NCBI RefSeq assembly: GCF_000721705.1
Contig: NZ_JOJL01000003.1
Location: 62,001-126,000 of the forward strand
From: Actinoplanes subtropicus
GTDB taxonomy: Bacteria; Actinomycetota; Actinomycetes; Mycobacteriales; Micromonosporaceae
Length of the DNA stretch: 64,000 nucleotides
Direction: 5' to 3'
Below the pieces are notes generated by a model. It was not told where the DNA came from, ran no database searches, and saw nothing but the letters and a program-made list of their open reading frames with translations. This document shows positions 24,231 to 33,272 of this stretch, one piece after another. Each line of letters opens with the position of its first letter. The first letter of the stretch is position 1. Position numbers and translations under genes: made by a program.

Positions 24231-24820
24231 GTCGCCGCCCGCTCCCTGGTCAGTCGCTTGGTCAGGACCTCCTCGGTGAGCGCGACCAGCACGCTCTTGA
24301 CCGACTCGCGGTCGCGCGCGTCGCACTCCATCAGCGGGGTGGCGTCCGAGATGCCGAGGGCGTCCTGGACCTCGTCCATGGCGAACCGGCGGGAGTAGTC
24401 GAAACGGTTGACACCGATGATGAACGGGATCTCGTGCTCCTCGAAGTAGTCGATCGCCGGGAACGAGTCCTCGATCCGCTGCGTGTCCACCAGCACGATC
24501 GCGCCGAGCGCACCGTCCACCAGGTCGTCCCAGAGGAAGGCGAACCGGTCCTGGCCGGGGGTGCCGAACAGGTAGAGCAGGAGCGCGTCGTCCAGCGTGA
24601 TCCGGCCGAAGTCGAGCGCGACGGTCGTGGTGGTCTTGCCGGCCACCGCCGACGTGTCGTCGATGCCGATCGACTTCTCGGTCATCTCGGCCTCGGTCAC
24701 CAGCGGCTCGATCTCGGAGATCGCACCGACGAAGGTGGTCTTGCCGACGCCGAAGCCGCCGCTGACGACGACCTTGACGGCCACCGGCGAGGGCTTCGAA
24801 TCCCTATAGGGCCCGGACAC
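24224..24820 (-). CDS. Conservon GTP-binding protein (CvnD-like)
   Basis: A 198-aa small Ras-like GTPase of the type found only in actinobacterial conservons: P-loop GGFGVGKTT, LFGTPGQDRF (switch II), GVNRFD in the NKxD position, and CDARDRES. It cycles GTP/GDP and associates with the sensor kinase, roadblock and DUF742 proteins at the membrane, in a way compared to eukaryotic G-protein-coupled systems. The start overlaps the end of the DUF742 gene by 17 bp. Confidence 0.93.
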   Translation of the reverse strand: MSGPYRDSKPSPVAVKVVVSGGFGVGKTTFVGAISEIEPLVTEAEMTEKSIGIDDTSAVAGKTTTTVALDFGRITLDDALLLYLFGTPGQDRFAFLWDDLVDGALGAIVLVDTQRIEDSFPAIDYFEEHEIPFIIGVNRFDYSRRFAMDEVQDALGISDATPLMECDARDRESVKSVLVALTEEVLTKRLTRERAATW

Positions 24821-25220
24821 GATCCCTGATCCTTTCGATCAACGCGGTGGAGATTTCGCCCGGCTGCTCCTCGACCTTCAGGTAGCCGTCGGCGATCAGG
24901 TCGGCGACGATCACCCGGGTGACGCCGAGGGGGGCGCGCAGGCCCACCGCGACGTCCGCCACCGACATCGGCTGCTGGCACAGCTCGACGACGCGCCGGG
25001 ACTCGAACCGGAGCGGGGCCGAGAGAGCGGCCGGGGCCGCCCGCAGCAACGTCTCGATCCGCAGCCCGTCGTGCAGCGGCGTGGTGCGGCCGCCGGTCAG
25101 CATGAAGGGGCGCACGACCGGATCCTCGTCCGACACGTAGGCCGGCTCGTCAGCCGGTCGCGCGGGCGTGGGCGCTCCCGCGTACGGGATCATGTTCGAA
25201 TCCCACGGCATCTGGCTCAT
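24804..25220 (-). CDS. DUF742 protein (CvnC-like)
   Basis: A 138-aa DUF742 protein with VRPFMLTGGRTTP and a C-terminal winged-helix part (LCQQPMSVADVAVGLRAPLG, VIVADLIADGYLKV). Third gene of the conservon; the family probably connects the roadblock protein to the GTPase. It overlaps the preceding gene by 4 bp (ATGA) and the following one by 17 bp. Confidence 0.92.
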   Translation of the reverse strand: MSQMPWDSNMIPYAGAPTPARPADEPAYVSDEDPVVRPFMLTGGRTTPLHDGLRIETLLRAAPAALSAPLRFESRRVVELCQQPMSVADVAVGLRAPLGVTRVIVADLIADGYLKVEEQPGEISTALIERIRDRVRAL

Positions 25221-25642
25221 CGCGGCAGGTGTTGCCGGGACTCTGCGATCAGCGCCGGCGTGAGCAGGCCACCGAACCGGTCGGCCAGCAGCGAGATCTC
25301 GTAGCCGACGAGACCCAGGTCGCTGTCGCCGCCGGCGACCACGCCGAGGCAGCTGCCGCCGGCGATCACGGAGACCAGCAGGAAGCCGCGCCGCATCTCG
25401 ATCATGATGAGCTTCAGCCCGTCGAAGTCGTAGCGCCGCGACGCGCTGCGGGCCAGGCTGGCGAGGCTCGACACGATGGCGGCCAGCTGGTCCGCCTCGG
25501 CCCGGCCCAGGCCGTCCGAGCTGGCGATCAGCAGGCCGTCCGACGACACCGCCACGGCGTCGCGTACCCCGTCGGTCTGGTGCACGAAGTTGCCGAGCAG
25601 CCAGTTGAACTGGTGCCGGTCGGCCGAGGTGTCAACGCTCAT
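25217..25642 (-). CDS. Roadblock/LC7 protein (CvnB-like)
   Basis: A 141-aa roadblock/LC7 domain (FNWLLGNFVHQTDGVRDAVA, DGLLIASSDGL, GFLLVSVIAGGSCLGVVA), the family that regulates small GTPases. Second gene of the conservon, 41 bp after the kinase gene and overlapping the DUF742 gene by 4 bp. Confidence 0.93.
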   Translation of the reverse strand: MSVDTSADRHQFNWLLGNFVHQTDGVRDAVAVSSDGLLIASSDGLGRAEADQLAAIVSSLASLARSASRRYDFDGLKLIMIEMRRGFLLVSVIAGGSCLGVVAGGDSDLGLVGYEISLLADRFGGLLTPALIAESRQHLPR

Positions 25643-25683
25643 GGGTCATCCTTCGCAGAGGCGGACGTGGGGGACGTGAACGG

Positions 25684-28146
25684 TCACAGTTGGCCGGCTG
25701 TCTCGGCGCTGCCCCGCTGCACGCCGTCGCGGAACGCGGTCAGCCGGGACCGCACCGCCTCCGGCGTGTCGTTGACCGGGGCCGGTTGCTCGGCCGTGGC
25801 GGACGGCGCCGCCGCGGTCGTGCGGGCCTCGCCGCGCCGCGCCTTCGGGGTGCGTTTGCGCAATCCGTTGGGCGTACGCGCGGCCTCGTCGTCGACCGCC
25901 GGCGGTGGCGGTTCGAAGGAGTGCAGACTCATGACCTCGCCCCCCGCGGGCGGCGACCCGCCGTCCAGTACCACGTACTCGATCGTGCTCGGCTGCAGCC
26001 GCCGGTCCGCGGTGATCCGCGAGCCGACCGGAGCGGGGCTGTTGCCCGGCGGCAGCCGGAGGGCCATCTCGGCGGGCGTCCGGTCCGGGGTGGCCGGACG
26101 GGCCGGCCACGCCTGCGCCCGGGCGGTGACCGGGCCGGGGCCGGCGCCCTGGGCCGGGCCGGGTGCGGCGGCCGCTTCGGGCGGTGACACCAGCTCGGCG
26201 GGCAGCCCGATCCGGGCCGTCACGCCGGTCACCGGCGACGGCGTCAGCTGGACCTCGACGCCCATCTCGACGGCGAGCCGGCCGACCACGTAGTGGCCGA
26301 GGAAGCGGGCCGGTGCCGTGATGAAGTCGCCCTCGCCGCGCAGGCGCTGGTTGGCCCGCTCCAGCTCGGCCGGGCTCAACCCGACGCCCTGGTCGCTGAC
26401 GGCGATCAGGTAACTGCCGTTGATCAGCCGCCCGTGGATCTCCACGTCCACGTCCGGCGGGGAGAACGCGAGGCCGTTCTCGATCAGCTCGGCGAGCATG
26501 TGCGCGATGCCGCTCGCCATCGCGCCGGCGATCATGGCCTCGTCCACCCGGCGCAGGGTGACCCGGCGGTACTCCTCGACCTCGGAGACGGCGGCCCGGA
26601 TGACGTCGGTGACCGGCAGCGGCCGCGACCACTGCCGCGGGCTGGCGGCGCCGACGAGCACGAGCAGGCTCTCCGCGTTCCGCCGCATGCGGGTGGCCAG
26701 GTGGTCGAGCTCGAACAGGTTCGCCAGGCCGGCGGGGCTGGCCTCCTCCCGCTCGAGGCGGGTGATGAAGCCGAGCTGGCGGCGCAGCAGGTTCTGGTTG
26801 CGCCGGCCGAGGTTGGCCAGCGACTCGGCGGTCGAGTGCCGCAGCTGCGCCTGCTCGGTCGCCAGGGCGTACGCGGTGGCCTGCACCCGGTCGAACGCGT
26901 CGGCCACGAGCCGGACCTCGTCGCTGGCGCCGCGGGACACCCGCACGGGCGTCGGCGGGGAGCCCTCGTCGCCGGCGACCGCGCGGCGTACCGCCTCGGG
27001 CAGTTGCTCGCCGGCGAGCCGGTTCGCCTCGCCGGCCAGCGAGGCCAGCGGCCCCGCCACCGAGCGGGAGGCGACCGTGGCCAGGTAGACCGAGCCGGCG
27101 ACGCAGATCAGCACGGCGGCGAGCAGCACGCCCATCCGGATGGTCGCCTGGTCCTGCAGGGTCGCGGCGCGGGCCTTCATGACCGAGCCGACGTGCCGCT
27201 CGAGGGTCAGCATGTCGTCCAGCACCGTGGTCAGCGCCGACCACCAGGACTGCGGGTTGACCTGCAGGTAGCGGCCATCGCCGGAGGCGAGCGCCACCTG
27301 CTCGAAGTAGGCGGACTCGCGGGCGGCGCCGGTGTCGAACACGTAGTCGCGGCCGGACTTCTCCGACGCGTTCGCGTACCGGTCGAAGGCGGCGAGCGCC
27401 GCGTCCTTGTTCGCGGTCATCGTCACGAACTGCAGGAACTCGCCGGTCTTGAAGCCGCTGGCCGAGAAGACACCGTTGAGGAACGCCCGCTCCTGCGCGG
27501 TCGCCTCCTTGACGTCGCCGAGCGCCCGCAGGGCGGAGGCCCCGCGCCGCAGCTCGGTGTCGGTCGAGCTGTCCAGGCCGAAGTCGACGTTGCTGAGCTC
27601 GGCGATCCGCTGGGTGTAGAACGCGAACATGGCGGCCCGCCCGGCGGCGCCGGAGTCGGTGCCGGCCCGGATGGCGGAGAGGCCGTCGAGCTGGCGGACC
27701 GCGGAGGCGACCCGGTCCTCGACCGTGCCGCCGTCGGCGATCAGCTTCTCGACCGCGGCCCGCTGCGCGTCGACCCGTTGCCGCTCCGGGGCCATCTCGC
27801 TCTTGAAGCCGCCGTTGCCGCCGAGCAGGCCGGCGGTCAGGCCACGCTCGGTCTGCAGCTCCTGGATCAGATCCTGGACCGCGAGGTCGAGGGTCACGGC
27901 GCGGGCCGTGGCGGCGGCGCCGCGATAGTTGTCGACCTCGCCGACCGCGATGACGGCCAGCAGGACGAGGGCGGCCGCAACCGGCAGGGCGAGGGTTCGC
28001 ACGATCCGCCGGTGGATCGTCCGGGTCCGGGCCCGCGGCCGGGGCCCGAGGTCGTCCGGCGGCGGTACGACATCGCCCGGGGTCGGCGGGATGGGGGCGG
28101 TGATCTCGGACGGGCCGGCGATGAGCGCCGCTGGGCCGCCGCTCAT
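25684..28146 (-). CDS. Conservon sensor histidine kinase with nitrate/nitrite-sensing (NIT) domain (CvnA-like)
   Basis: An 820-aa membrane kinase. After a proline-rich N-terminus there is a membrane segment (about 50-70), an extracellular NIT domain (IQELQTERGLTAGLLGGNGG) to about 325, a second membrane segment (VLLAAVLICVAGSVYLATVA), HAMP-like linker, a helical dimerisation region (LANLGRRNQNLLRRQLGFI) and an HATPase domain with N-box AELIENGLAFSPPD and G-box DQGVGLSP. The C-terminal 170 residues are low-complexity. First gene of a five-gene operon ending with the betaine-type binding protein, so quaternary amines or osmotic state may be among its signals. Confidence 0.92.
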   Translation of the reverse strand: MSGGPAALIAGPSEITAPIPPTPGDVVPPPDDLGPRPRARTRTIHRRIVRTLALPVAAALVLLAVIAVGEVDNYRGAAATARAVTLDLAVQDLIQELQTERGLTAGLLGGNGGFKSEMAPERQRVDAQRAAVEKLIADGGTVEDRVASAVRQLDGLSAIRAGTDSGAAGRAAMFAFYTQRIAELSNVDFGLDSSTDTELRRGASALRALGDVKEATAQERAFLNGVFSASGFKTGEFLQFVTMTANKDAALAAFDRYANASEKSGRDYVFDTGAARESAYFEQVALASGDGRYLQVNPQSWWSALTTVLDDMLTLERHVGSVMKARAATLQDQATIRMGVLLAAVLICVAGSVYLATVASRSVAGPLASLAGEANRLAGEQLPEAVRRAVAGDEGSPPTPVRVSRGASDEVRLVADAFDRVQATAYALATEQAQLRHSTAESLANLGRRNQNLLRRQLGFITRLEREEASPAGLANLFELDHLATRMRRNAESLLVLVGAASPRQWSRPLPVTDVIRAAVSEVEEYRRVTLRRVDEAMIAGAMASGIAHMLAELIENGLAFSPPDVDVEIHGRLINGSYLIAVSDQGVGLSPAELERANQRLRGEGDFITAPARFLGHYVVGRLAVEMGVEVQLTPSPVTGVTARIGLPAELVSPPEAAAAPGPAQGAGPGPVTARAQAWPARPATPDRTPAEMALRLPPGNSPAPVGSRITADRRLQPSTIEYVVLDGGSPPAGGEVMSLHSFEPPPPAVDDEAARTPNGLRKRTPKARRGEARTTAAAPSATAEQPAPVNDTPEAVRSRLTAFRDGVQRGSAETAGQL

Positions 28147-28634
28147 CCCGCGACCCCCGCGGGTGAGTGGCGGACGGCGGCGATCGGGCCGGCGTCCGAG
28201 TGTCCTCGGGAGGACAAGCGATCAGCTCCTCTGTCGACTGGCGGCTTGGCGGCCCCCCGCAGCCCCATCCGGCGTGGGGCTGGCACGCAAGTCGAAGTGC
28301 TACGAGTGGTGGGACAAAATGCGGCAGTGACGTTACGACGTGGCGGTTGTCTGCACTGTTCCTCGGCTCCCACGGGCACACGGTTATCGCGGCGCGGCCA
28401 TTCGCTTTCATTGTCGAGAGTGGAACGGCCCGAGCCGACGCCGGGATATAATCGACGCTCGGCCGGGCCTGGTCAACACTATGATCGAATATTTTTACTG
28501 ATCTGCGATCTCGACCATGGTCCCGGGGCTCGGTGAGCAGGTCAGCACGTCCGGGCCGGCCCCGACCGTATTCGTGATTGCCGATCATTTCCGTCACGTA
28601 ACGCTCCCGGTCGCTCGGAAACCGTTGTTCACAA
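28147..28634. other. 488-bp intergenic region upstream of the conservon operon
   Basis: No gene on either strand. It contains the presumed conservon promoter and an AT-rich patch at about 28480-28505. A long leader (about 290 nt) would precede the kinase start. Confidence 0.5.
28448..28476 (-). promoter_or_regulatory. Probable promoter of the conservon operon
   Basis: Minus strand: -35 TTGACC (28476-28471), 17 bp, -10 GATTAT (28453-28448). Good housekeeping-type match; the only one I see in the gap. Confidence 0.5.
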
Positions 28635-28918
28635 TTACGTCGACCGGCGGAGAGGGCGGCGGGTGCAGAGGGCGACGGGCAGGTCCCGGCGGAGCCACTC
28701 GCCGTAGAACGCCGCCAGGTCGGGCGTGAAGTCGACCTCGACCGGGAAGGTCGGCGGTACGCAGTCCACGTCGAGGACCGTCCCGGATACCGGACAGAGG
28801 AACTCGCGATCGTCTCGTCGAAGCGGGCCGGGTCCTTGGGGGCCCGCATCAGGCCGAGAAGTTCCTCCCAGGACAGCTTGCGTTGCACCAGGGCGGCGGT
28901 GAGCGAGGTGTCGGTCAC
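28635..28918 (-). pseudogene. Acetone carboxylase gamma subunit, large internal deletion
   Basis: GTG 28918 overlaps the stop of the alpha-subunit pseudogene (GTGA). The first about 40 residues (QRKLSWEELLGLMRAPKDP) match the start of acetone carboxylase gamma subunits. After ARFDETI the frame shifts and the next frame gives EFLCPVSGTVLDVDC, PTFPVEVDFTPDLAAFYGEW, which is the C-terminal end of the same family. About 70-80 residues between are missing. The gene cannot make a working subunit. Confidence 0.75.
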
Positions 28919-30975
28919 GAGAGATTCTCCTTGGTTGGGCGGCTGGACGAGCGCGGGTAGTAGAAGCCGACCGGGGCCGGGGCCGAGAAGTCCGGCTCGC
29001 CGGTCTCGGTGTAGGGGAACTCGTCGATCTGCCAGAACGCCTGGTACTGCTTCACCAGGGCGTCGGACAGCTTCGCCGAGCGGGCGAAGGCGTGGTGCAC
29101 CAGTTCGGAAACGTCGCCGGCGGCGGCCCGGGCCCGTTCGGCGGTCCACCATTCCGACGCGGGCACCGACCGGGCCAGCCGGGCCCGGCGGCGCGCGTCG
29201 CGCTCGGCCGACGTGGCGCCGGCGTCGCCGCTGTAGGCGTACGCGGCTCGTGCTCCTTCGACCGTCATCAGGCCGTTGGCCAGGTCCTTCTCGATCGCGG
29301 CGGGGTCTCGCTCGAGCGGGTCGCCGTAGCCGGCGCCGCCGTAGTAGAGGACCCCGAACAGGTCGCCGTCGCGCAGGTTGGGCGACCACTGGTTGTCCGG
29401 GCCGGCGTACCACTGTTCGGCGGTGATCGTGCCGTCCCTCAGCATCCGCTCGGCCTCGTCGATGCTCGCCGGCAGCTTCTCGCCGCGGGCGATCAGGTCC
29501 TTGACGTTGGTTCCGGTGGCCCACAGGCACTTCCAGCCGGCCGGCGGGTAGCCGCCGAACAGGCCCTTGTGGAACACGCCGCCGTTCATGCAGCCGGAGG
29601 CGGAGATGGTGACGTTGACGAGTTCGGAGTTGCGGACCATCCACAGCGACTGCCAGGCGGAGCCGCCGCGGAACCGGCCGTAGCCCTGGTGATCAGGGAC
29701 AAAACCGCGTCCCAGGTACGCGTTGGGCCCGGTCAGCTCCCAGACCTCGGCGTCGCCCTGAATGCCCTCCGAGTTCCAGATCGGGCTGCCGCAGTCCAGG
29801 CCGTCGGCCACGCCGCGGGCGCCGAAGCTCTCCCCGGCCATCTCGAAGTCGTTGTAGCCGGTGGGGCTGCTGAACTGGTCGAACCCGGTGACGCCCACCA
29901 TGCACGTCGGGGTGGACATCAGGATCTCCTCGGTGAAGCCCCGCGCGTACGAGCTGATCCCGATCAGCCGCCAGATGTTCGCGAAGATCGGGATGAGGGC
30001 CCACCAGGCCAGCGAGGTCGCGACACCCTGGCAGCTGGCGTTCACGATGGAGCCCTCCGGCAGGTACTGCTTCACCGCCAGGTAGGCGCCGTCGTTCACC
30101 CGGCCGTCGTAGTCGAGTAGCTGGGTGAGGGTGATCCAGAAGCCGCCGTTCATCGGGCCGGGCGCGCAGTTGAACGGGTGGAAGCTCCAGCCGGTCGACC
30201 CCTCGTAGTCCAGCTCGATCCGCCCGTCGGCCGTGATCGTCATCTCCTGGCGTACGAGGTCGATGAAGTCGTTCTTGGCCAGCGGATGGACGGAGGGCAC
30301 GTGGCTGCGCTTGTGCACGGGCATGGTCAGGCCGCGGTAGGTGCCCGGGACCATGGTGGTGCGGACCCGCTTGATGAACTCGCGCCGGCCCTCCTCGATG
30401 AGCTCCTGGGTGGCCTGCTTGTAGTAGTCGATGCCGAACTCATCGATGATCTTGCCGAGCGCCTCGCGGACCATCAGGCAGCCGGAGAGCTTGGCCTTGT
30501 CGTCGAGGATCCACCAGTTCGCGTTGCGCAGGCCCATCCGCAGCCGCAGCAGGTAGTCGGCGCGGAAGTGGTCGTTCTCGCCGACCTTCTCGGCGCTGAT
30601 GTGCAGGCCCTCGCCGTACCGGTCGGGGGTCGGCACCGACATCCCGGGGCCCCTCGTAGGTGCCCGCCTCCAGTTCGTGGGCCACCGCGCCGACCCAGGC
30701 GATCAGCTCGTCGCCGTCGAACACCGGGATCAGCGTCATCACGTCGGGCGTGTGCACGCCGCCGGCCCACACCTCGTTGTTCTCGAAGATGTCGCCGGGG
30801 CGGATCTTCGGGTCGTTCTCGTAGCCGTTGCGGATGACGAACTTGATGAACTCGGAGAGGGTGTGTACGTGCACCATGATGCCGGTGGAGAGCGCGATCG
30901 CGTCGCCCTCGGGGGTGTAGAGGCCGATCACGAATTCCTCGAACCGGGTCTTCAAGAAACACACCGGCGTGCCGC
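28915..30975 (-). pseudogene. Acetone carboxylase alpha subunit / hydantoinase B-type gene, 5' truncated and frameshifted
   Basis: A long frame (30642-28915, 575 aa) carries the family's landmarks: LDYEGSTGWSFHPFNCA, FRGGSAWQSLWMV, and GGAGYGDPLERDP near the C-terminus. The preceding part of the family (LYTPEGDAIALSTGIMVHVH, GDIFENNEVWAGGVHTPDVM) is in a different frame that ends about 30645. About 90 N-terminal residues that homologues such as Xanthobacter AcxB have are absent; the match starts near 30960 and the next gene's operator is at 31025. The beta subunit gene is not present. A once complete acx operon has decayed. Confidence 0.8.
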
Positions 30976-31024
30976 CCGGCTACTACCGCAAACACCGCTG
31001 ACCGAGCGAGAACGGCGGGTGATC

Positions 31025-31067
31025 TGGGAGCGCTCCCATTGACTTTGGTCGATTGATGGCCGATGGT
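31025..31067 (+). promoter_or_regulatory. CebR-type operator over a promoter
   Basis: TGGGAGCGCTCCCA (31025-31038) is a perfect 14-bp palindrome identical to the consensus site of CebR, the LacI-family cello-oligosaccharide repressor of streptomycetes. It abuts -35 TTGACT (31039-31044); 17 bp further lies GATGGT (31062-31067). Leader of about 25 nt to GTG 31099. Confidence 0.75.
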
Positions 31068-31098
31068 GGTGTGCCCAGGCTGCCACCGGGAGGACGTC

Positions 31099-33255
31099 GT
31101 GGGTCGCGGATGGATCAGTACCGCCGCCGTTCTCGTGGTCGTCGGTGCGCTGACCGCGGCGCCGATCGCCGGCCATGCCGAGGAGACGCCGGCGCCCGAC
31201 CGGGTGGTGACCCTGCCGACCGGCGAGCGCGTCGTCCTGGCCCCGGGCCCGGGCGGGCGGGCCGTGCGGAGCGTGCAGCCGGCGCCCGGCACCGTGCTCG
31301 GCCCGGCGAGCGAGCCGGCCCGGGTGCGCACGATGGCGGTCGGCAGCCACTTCTACGTCGTGCCCGACGAGGCCTTGCCGTACGTCGGGCGGCAGCTCGA
31401 CCTGGCGCTGTTCGACGTGTCGGCGCCGGTCGCCGGGCTGCAGGTGCAGTGGGCGCCGGGGGCGAGCGTCCACGCCGTACCCGGACTCGAGCTGAAGCCG
31501 GCCGTCGCCGGCCGGTCGGCCGCCCGCATCGGCGATCCCGCCGCCTTCGGGGTCGCGCTGGCCAGGGCCGCGCGCGCCGCTCGGGCCGCGCGGTCCGCGG
31601 TGTCGGCGGCCACCGGGCCGCTGGCCGGGATCCAGGCGCTGCACGCCGTGGCATCCCCGCCGCCCACCGCTTCCCCGCAGTTCCCGCTGGCCACGCTGAC
31701 CGTGCGGGGCCTGGACACGCGGGGCGCCCCGGCGTTCTCCGGCAGCGTCACGGTGACCAACGCCGAGGACGTCCAGCGGTTCAGCAGCCTGCAGTCCTTC
31801 GTGGACGGCCAGTTGTCGTTCAGCGTTCCGGTGGGGCACTACTCGATCGAGGTGTCGATCACCACGTACGACGCCGGCAACAGGTACCTCGGCGACGCGC
31901 TGCTGTTCTTCCCGCAGATAGACATCACCGAGAACGGCACCGTGGTGACCGCGGACGCGAGCACGGCCCGGACCGTCGTTCCGATCCCCGCCACGCCCGA
32001 CCCCTCGACGCTGGAGCAGCTGCAGGCGACCTACTCCCGGGTCTCCGCGGCCGGCTACGACTCGACCACCGCGTTCATGCTGATCGGCGGCTCGCCGGAG
32101 CTGTCGGTCACGCCGACCGCGCCGGTGTCCATCGGCGAGGTGCACTGGTACACGTACTTCCGGCTCAACTCGCCGGCCGGCGCGGCCACACCGTACCTCT
32201 ACGACCTGGTCTTCCCGTCGGACACCGGCGTGCCGGCGCAGTTCCCGGGCGCGGTGCCGGCGCGCGACCTGGCGGTGGTCGACGCGAGCTACGCGGCCGA
32301 GGCCGGGCCGGCGACGATCAACACGTCCCGCGCGTCGTTCCAGTACTGGGAGAAGTTCCCGATCCGGTTCGCCAGCACGGCGGTCGCACCGCTGCGGCGC
32401 ACGGAGTACGTCGCCGCGGTGCCGGACGTCGGCTGGATCGGCACGGCCCTGGCCAGCCCGCAGGACGGCAACGGCCTGGCGCAGACCCCGATGACCGCGT
32501 ACGCCGCGGGTGCGCACGCCGTCGACGACTACCTGATGGCTCCCGCGGTACCCGGCGTGGACCGCGGCACCGTACGGCCGGTGCCCTGCCCGATCTGCCG
32601 CCAGGGCGACCAGCTGCTGCTGAACCTGCAGCCCTGGACCGACGCCGGCGGGCACGCGGTGCAGTTCGCGACCACCGACACCACGACCGCCACCGTCCAC
32701 GGCCGGGTCTACGCGGACGGCGCCCCGATCGCCGACGGCACCGGCCCGACCGGCGCGGTCACCATTCCGGCGAGCGCCAAGCAACTGCGGCTGGAGCTGG
32801 ACACGGCCGTCTCCGCGCCCTGGCGGACCACGGCCGGCCGGGTCGCCACCGCCTGGACCTGGAACACCGCCGCGCCGAGCGGGCCGCTGCCGGACGGGCG
32901 GACCTGCGCCCGGCCGGACCAGCCGTGCGCGTTCCAGCCGCTGCTGTTCGCCGAGTACGCCGCCGCGGTGGACACCACCGACGCCGTGCCCGCCGGGGTC
33001 GCCACGCCGCTGACCGTGGTGGTGCGCCACCAGGCGTACGACCCGGCACCGGCCGCCGACCACCTCACGCTGGAGGTCTCCGGCGACGACGGCGCCACCT
33101 GGACGGCGGTGACCGCGGGCGCGACCGGCGAGGGGCGGTTCACCGCGACCGTGACACCGGCCGCCGGATTCCTGTCGCTGCGGATCCACGCGACCGATCC
33201 CCTCGGCGGAACCCTCGACCAGACCGTCCTCCGAGCGCTCCGCGTCGCCGGCTGA
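31099..33255 (+). CDS. Secreted protein with S8-peptidase-like flanks but no catalytic domain
   Basis: A 718-aa exported protein. GTG 31099 (GGGAGG upstream) opens a signal peptide (VGALTAAPIAGHA). The next about 170 residues (VTLPTGERVVLAPG, HFYVVPDEALPYVGRQLDL) look like the propeptide of large actinobacterial subtilisins, and the remainder (LATLTVRGLDTRGAPAFSGS; C-terminal LTLEVSGDDGATWT) looks like their accessory domains. The D-H-S catalytic domain that should lie between is missing; no GTSMA motif is found. It is 17 bp upstream of an S53 peptidase gene and probably cotranscribed. It may be a scaffold, inhibitor or binding protein. Confidence 0.7.
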   Translation: MGRGWISTAAVLVVVGALTAAPIAGHAEETPAPDRVVTLPTGERVVLAPGPGGRAVRSVQPAPGTVLGPASEPARVRTMAVGSHFYVVPDEALPYVGRQLDLALFDVSAPVAGLQVQWAPGASVHAVPGLELKPAVAGRSAARIGDPAAFGVALARAARAARAARSAVSAATGPLAGIQALHAVASPPPTASPQFPLATLTVRGLDTRGAPAFSGSVTVTNAEDVQRFSSLQSFVDGQLSFSVPVGHYSIEVSITTYDAGNRYLGDALLFFPQIDITENGTVVTADASTARTVVPIPATPDPSTLEQLQATYSRVSAAGYDSTTAFMLIGGSPELSVTPTAPVSIGEVHWYTYFRLNSPAGAATPYLYDLVFPSDTGVPAQFPGAVPARDLAVVDASYAAEAGPATINTSRASFQYWEKFPIRFASTAVAPLRRTEYVAAVPDVGWIGTALASPQDGNGLAQTPMTAYAAGAHAVDDYLMAPAVPGVDRGTVRPVPCPICRQGDQLLLNLQPWTDAGGHAVQFATTDTTTATVHGRVYADGAPIADGTGPTGAVTIPASAKQLRLELDTAVSAPWRTTAGRVATAWTWNTAAPSGPLPDGRTCARPDQPCAFQPLLFAEYAAAVDTTDAVPAGVATPLTVVVRHQAYDPAPAADHLTLEVSGDDGATWTAVTAGATGEGRFTATVTPAAGFLSLRIHATDPLGGTLDQTVLRALRVAG

Positions 33256-33272
33256 ACACGGAAGGAAGGCCC

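Noticed and set aside
26293..28536. Plus-strand frame of 747 codons opposite the conservon kinase
   Set aside because: Antisense shadow; no recognised domain, and the kinase is unmistakable on the other strand.
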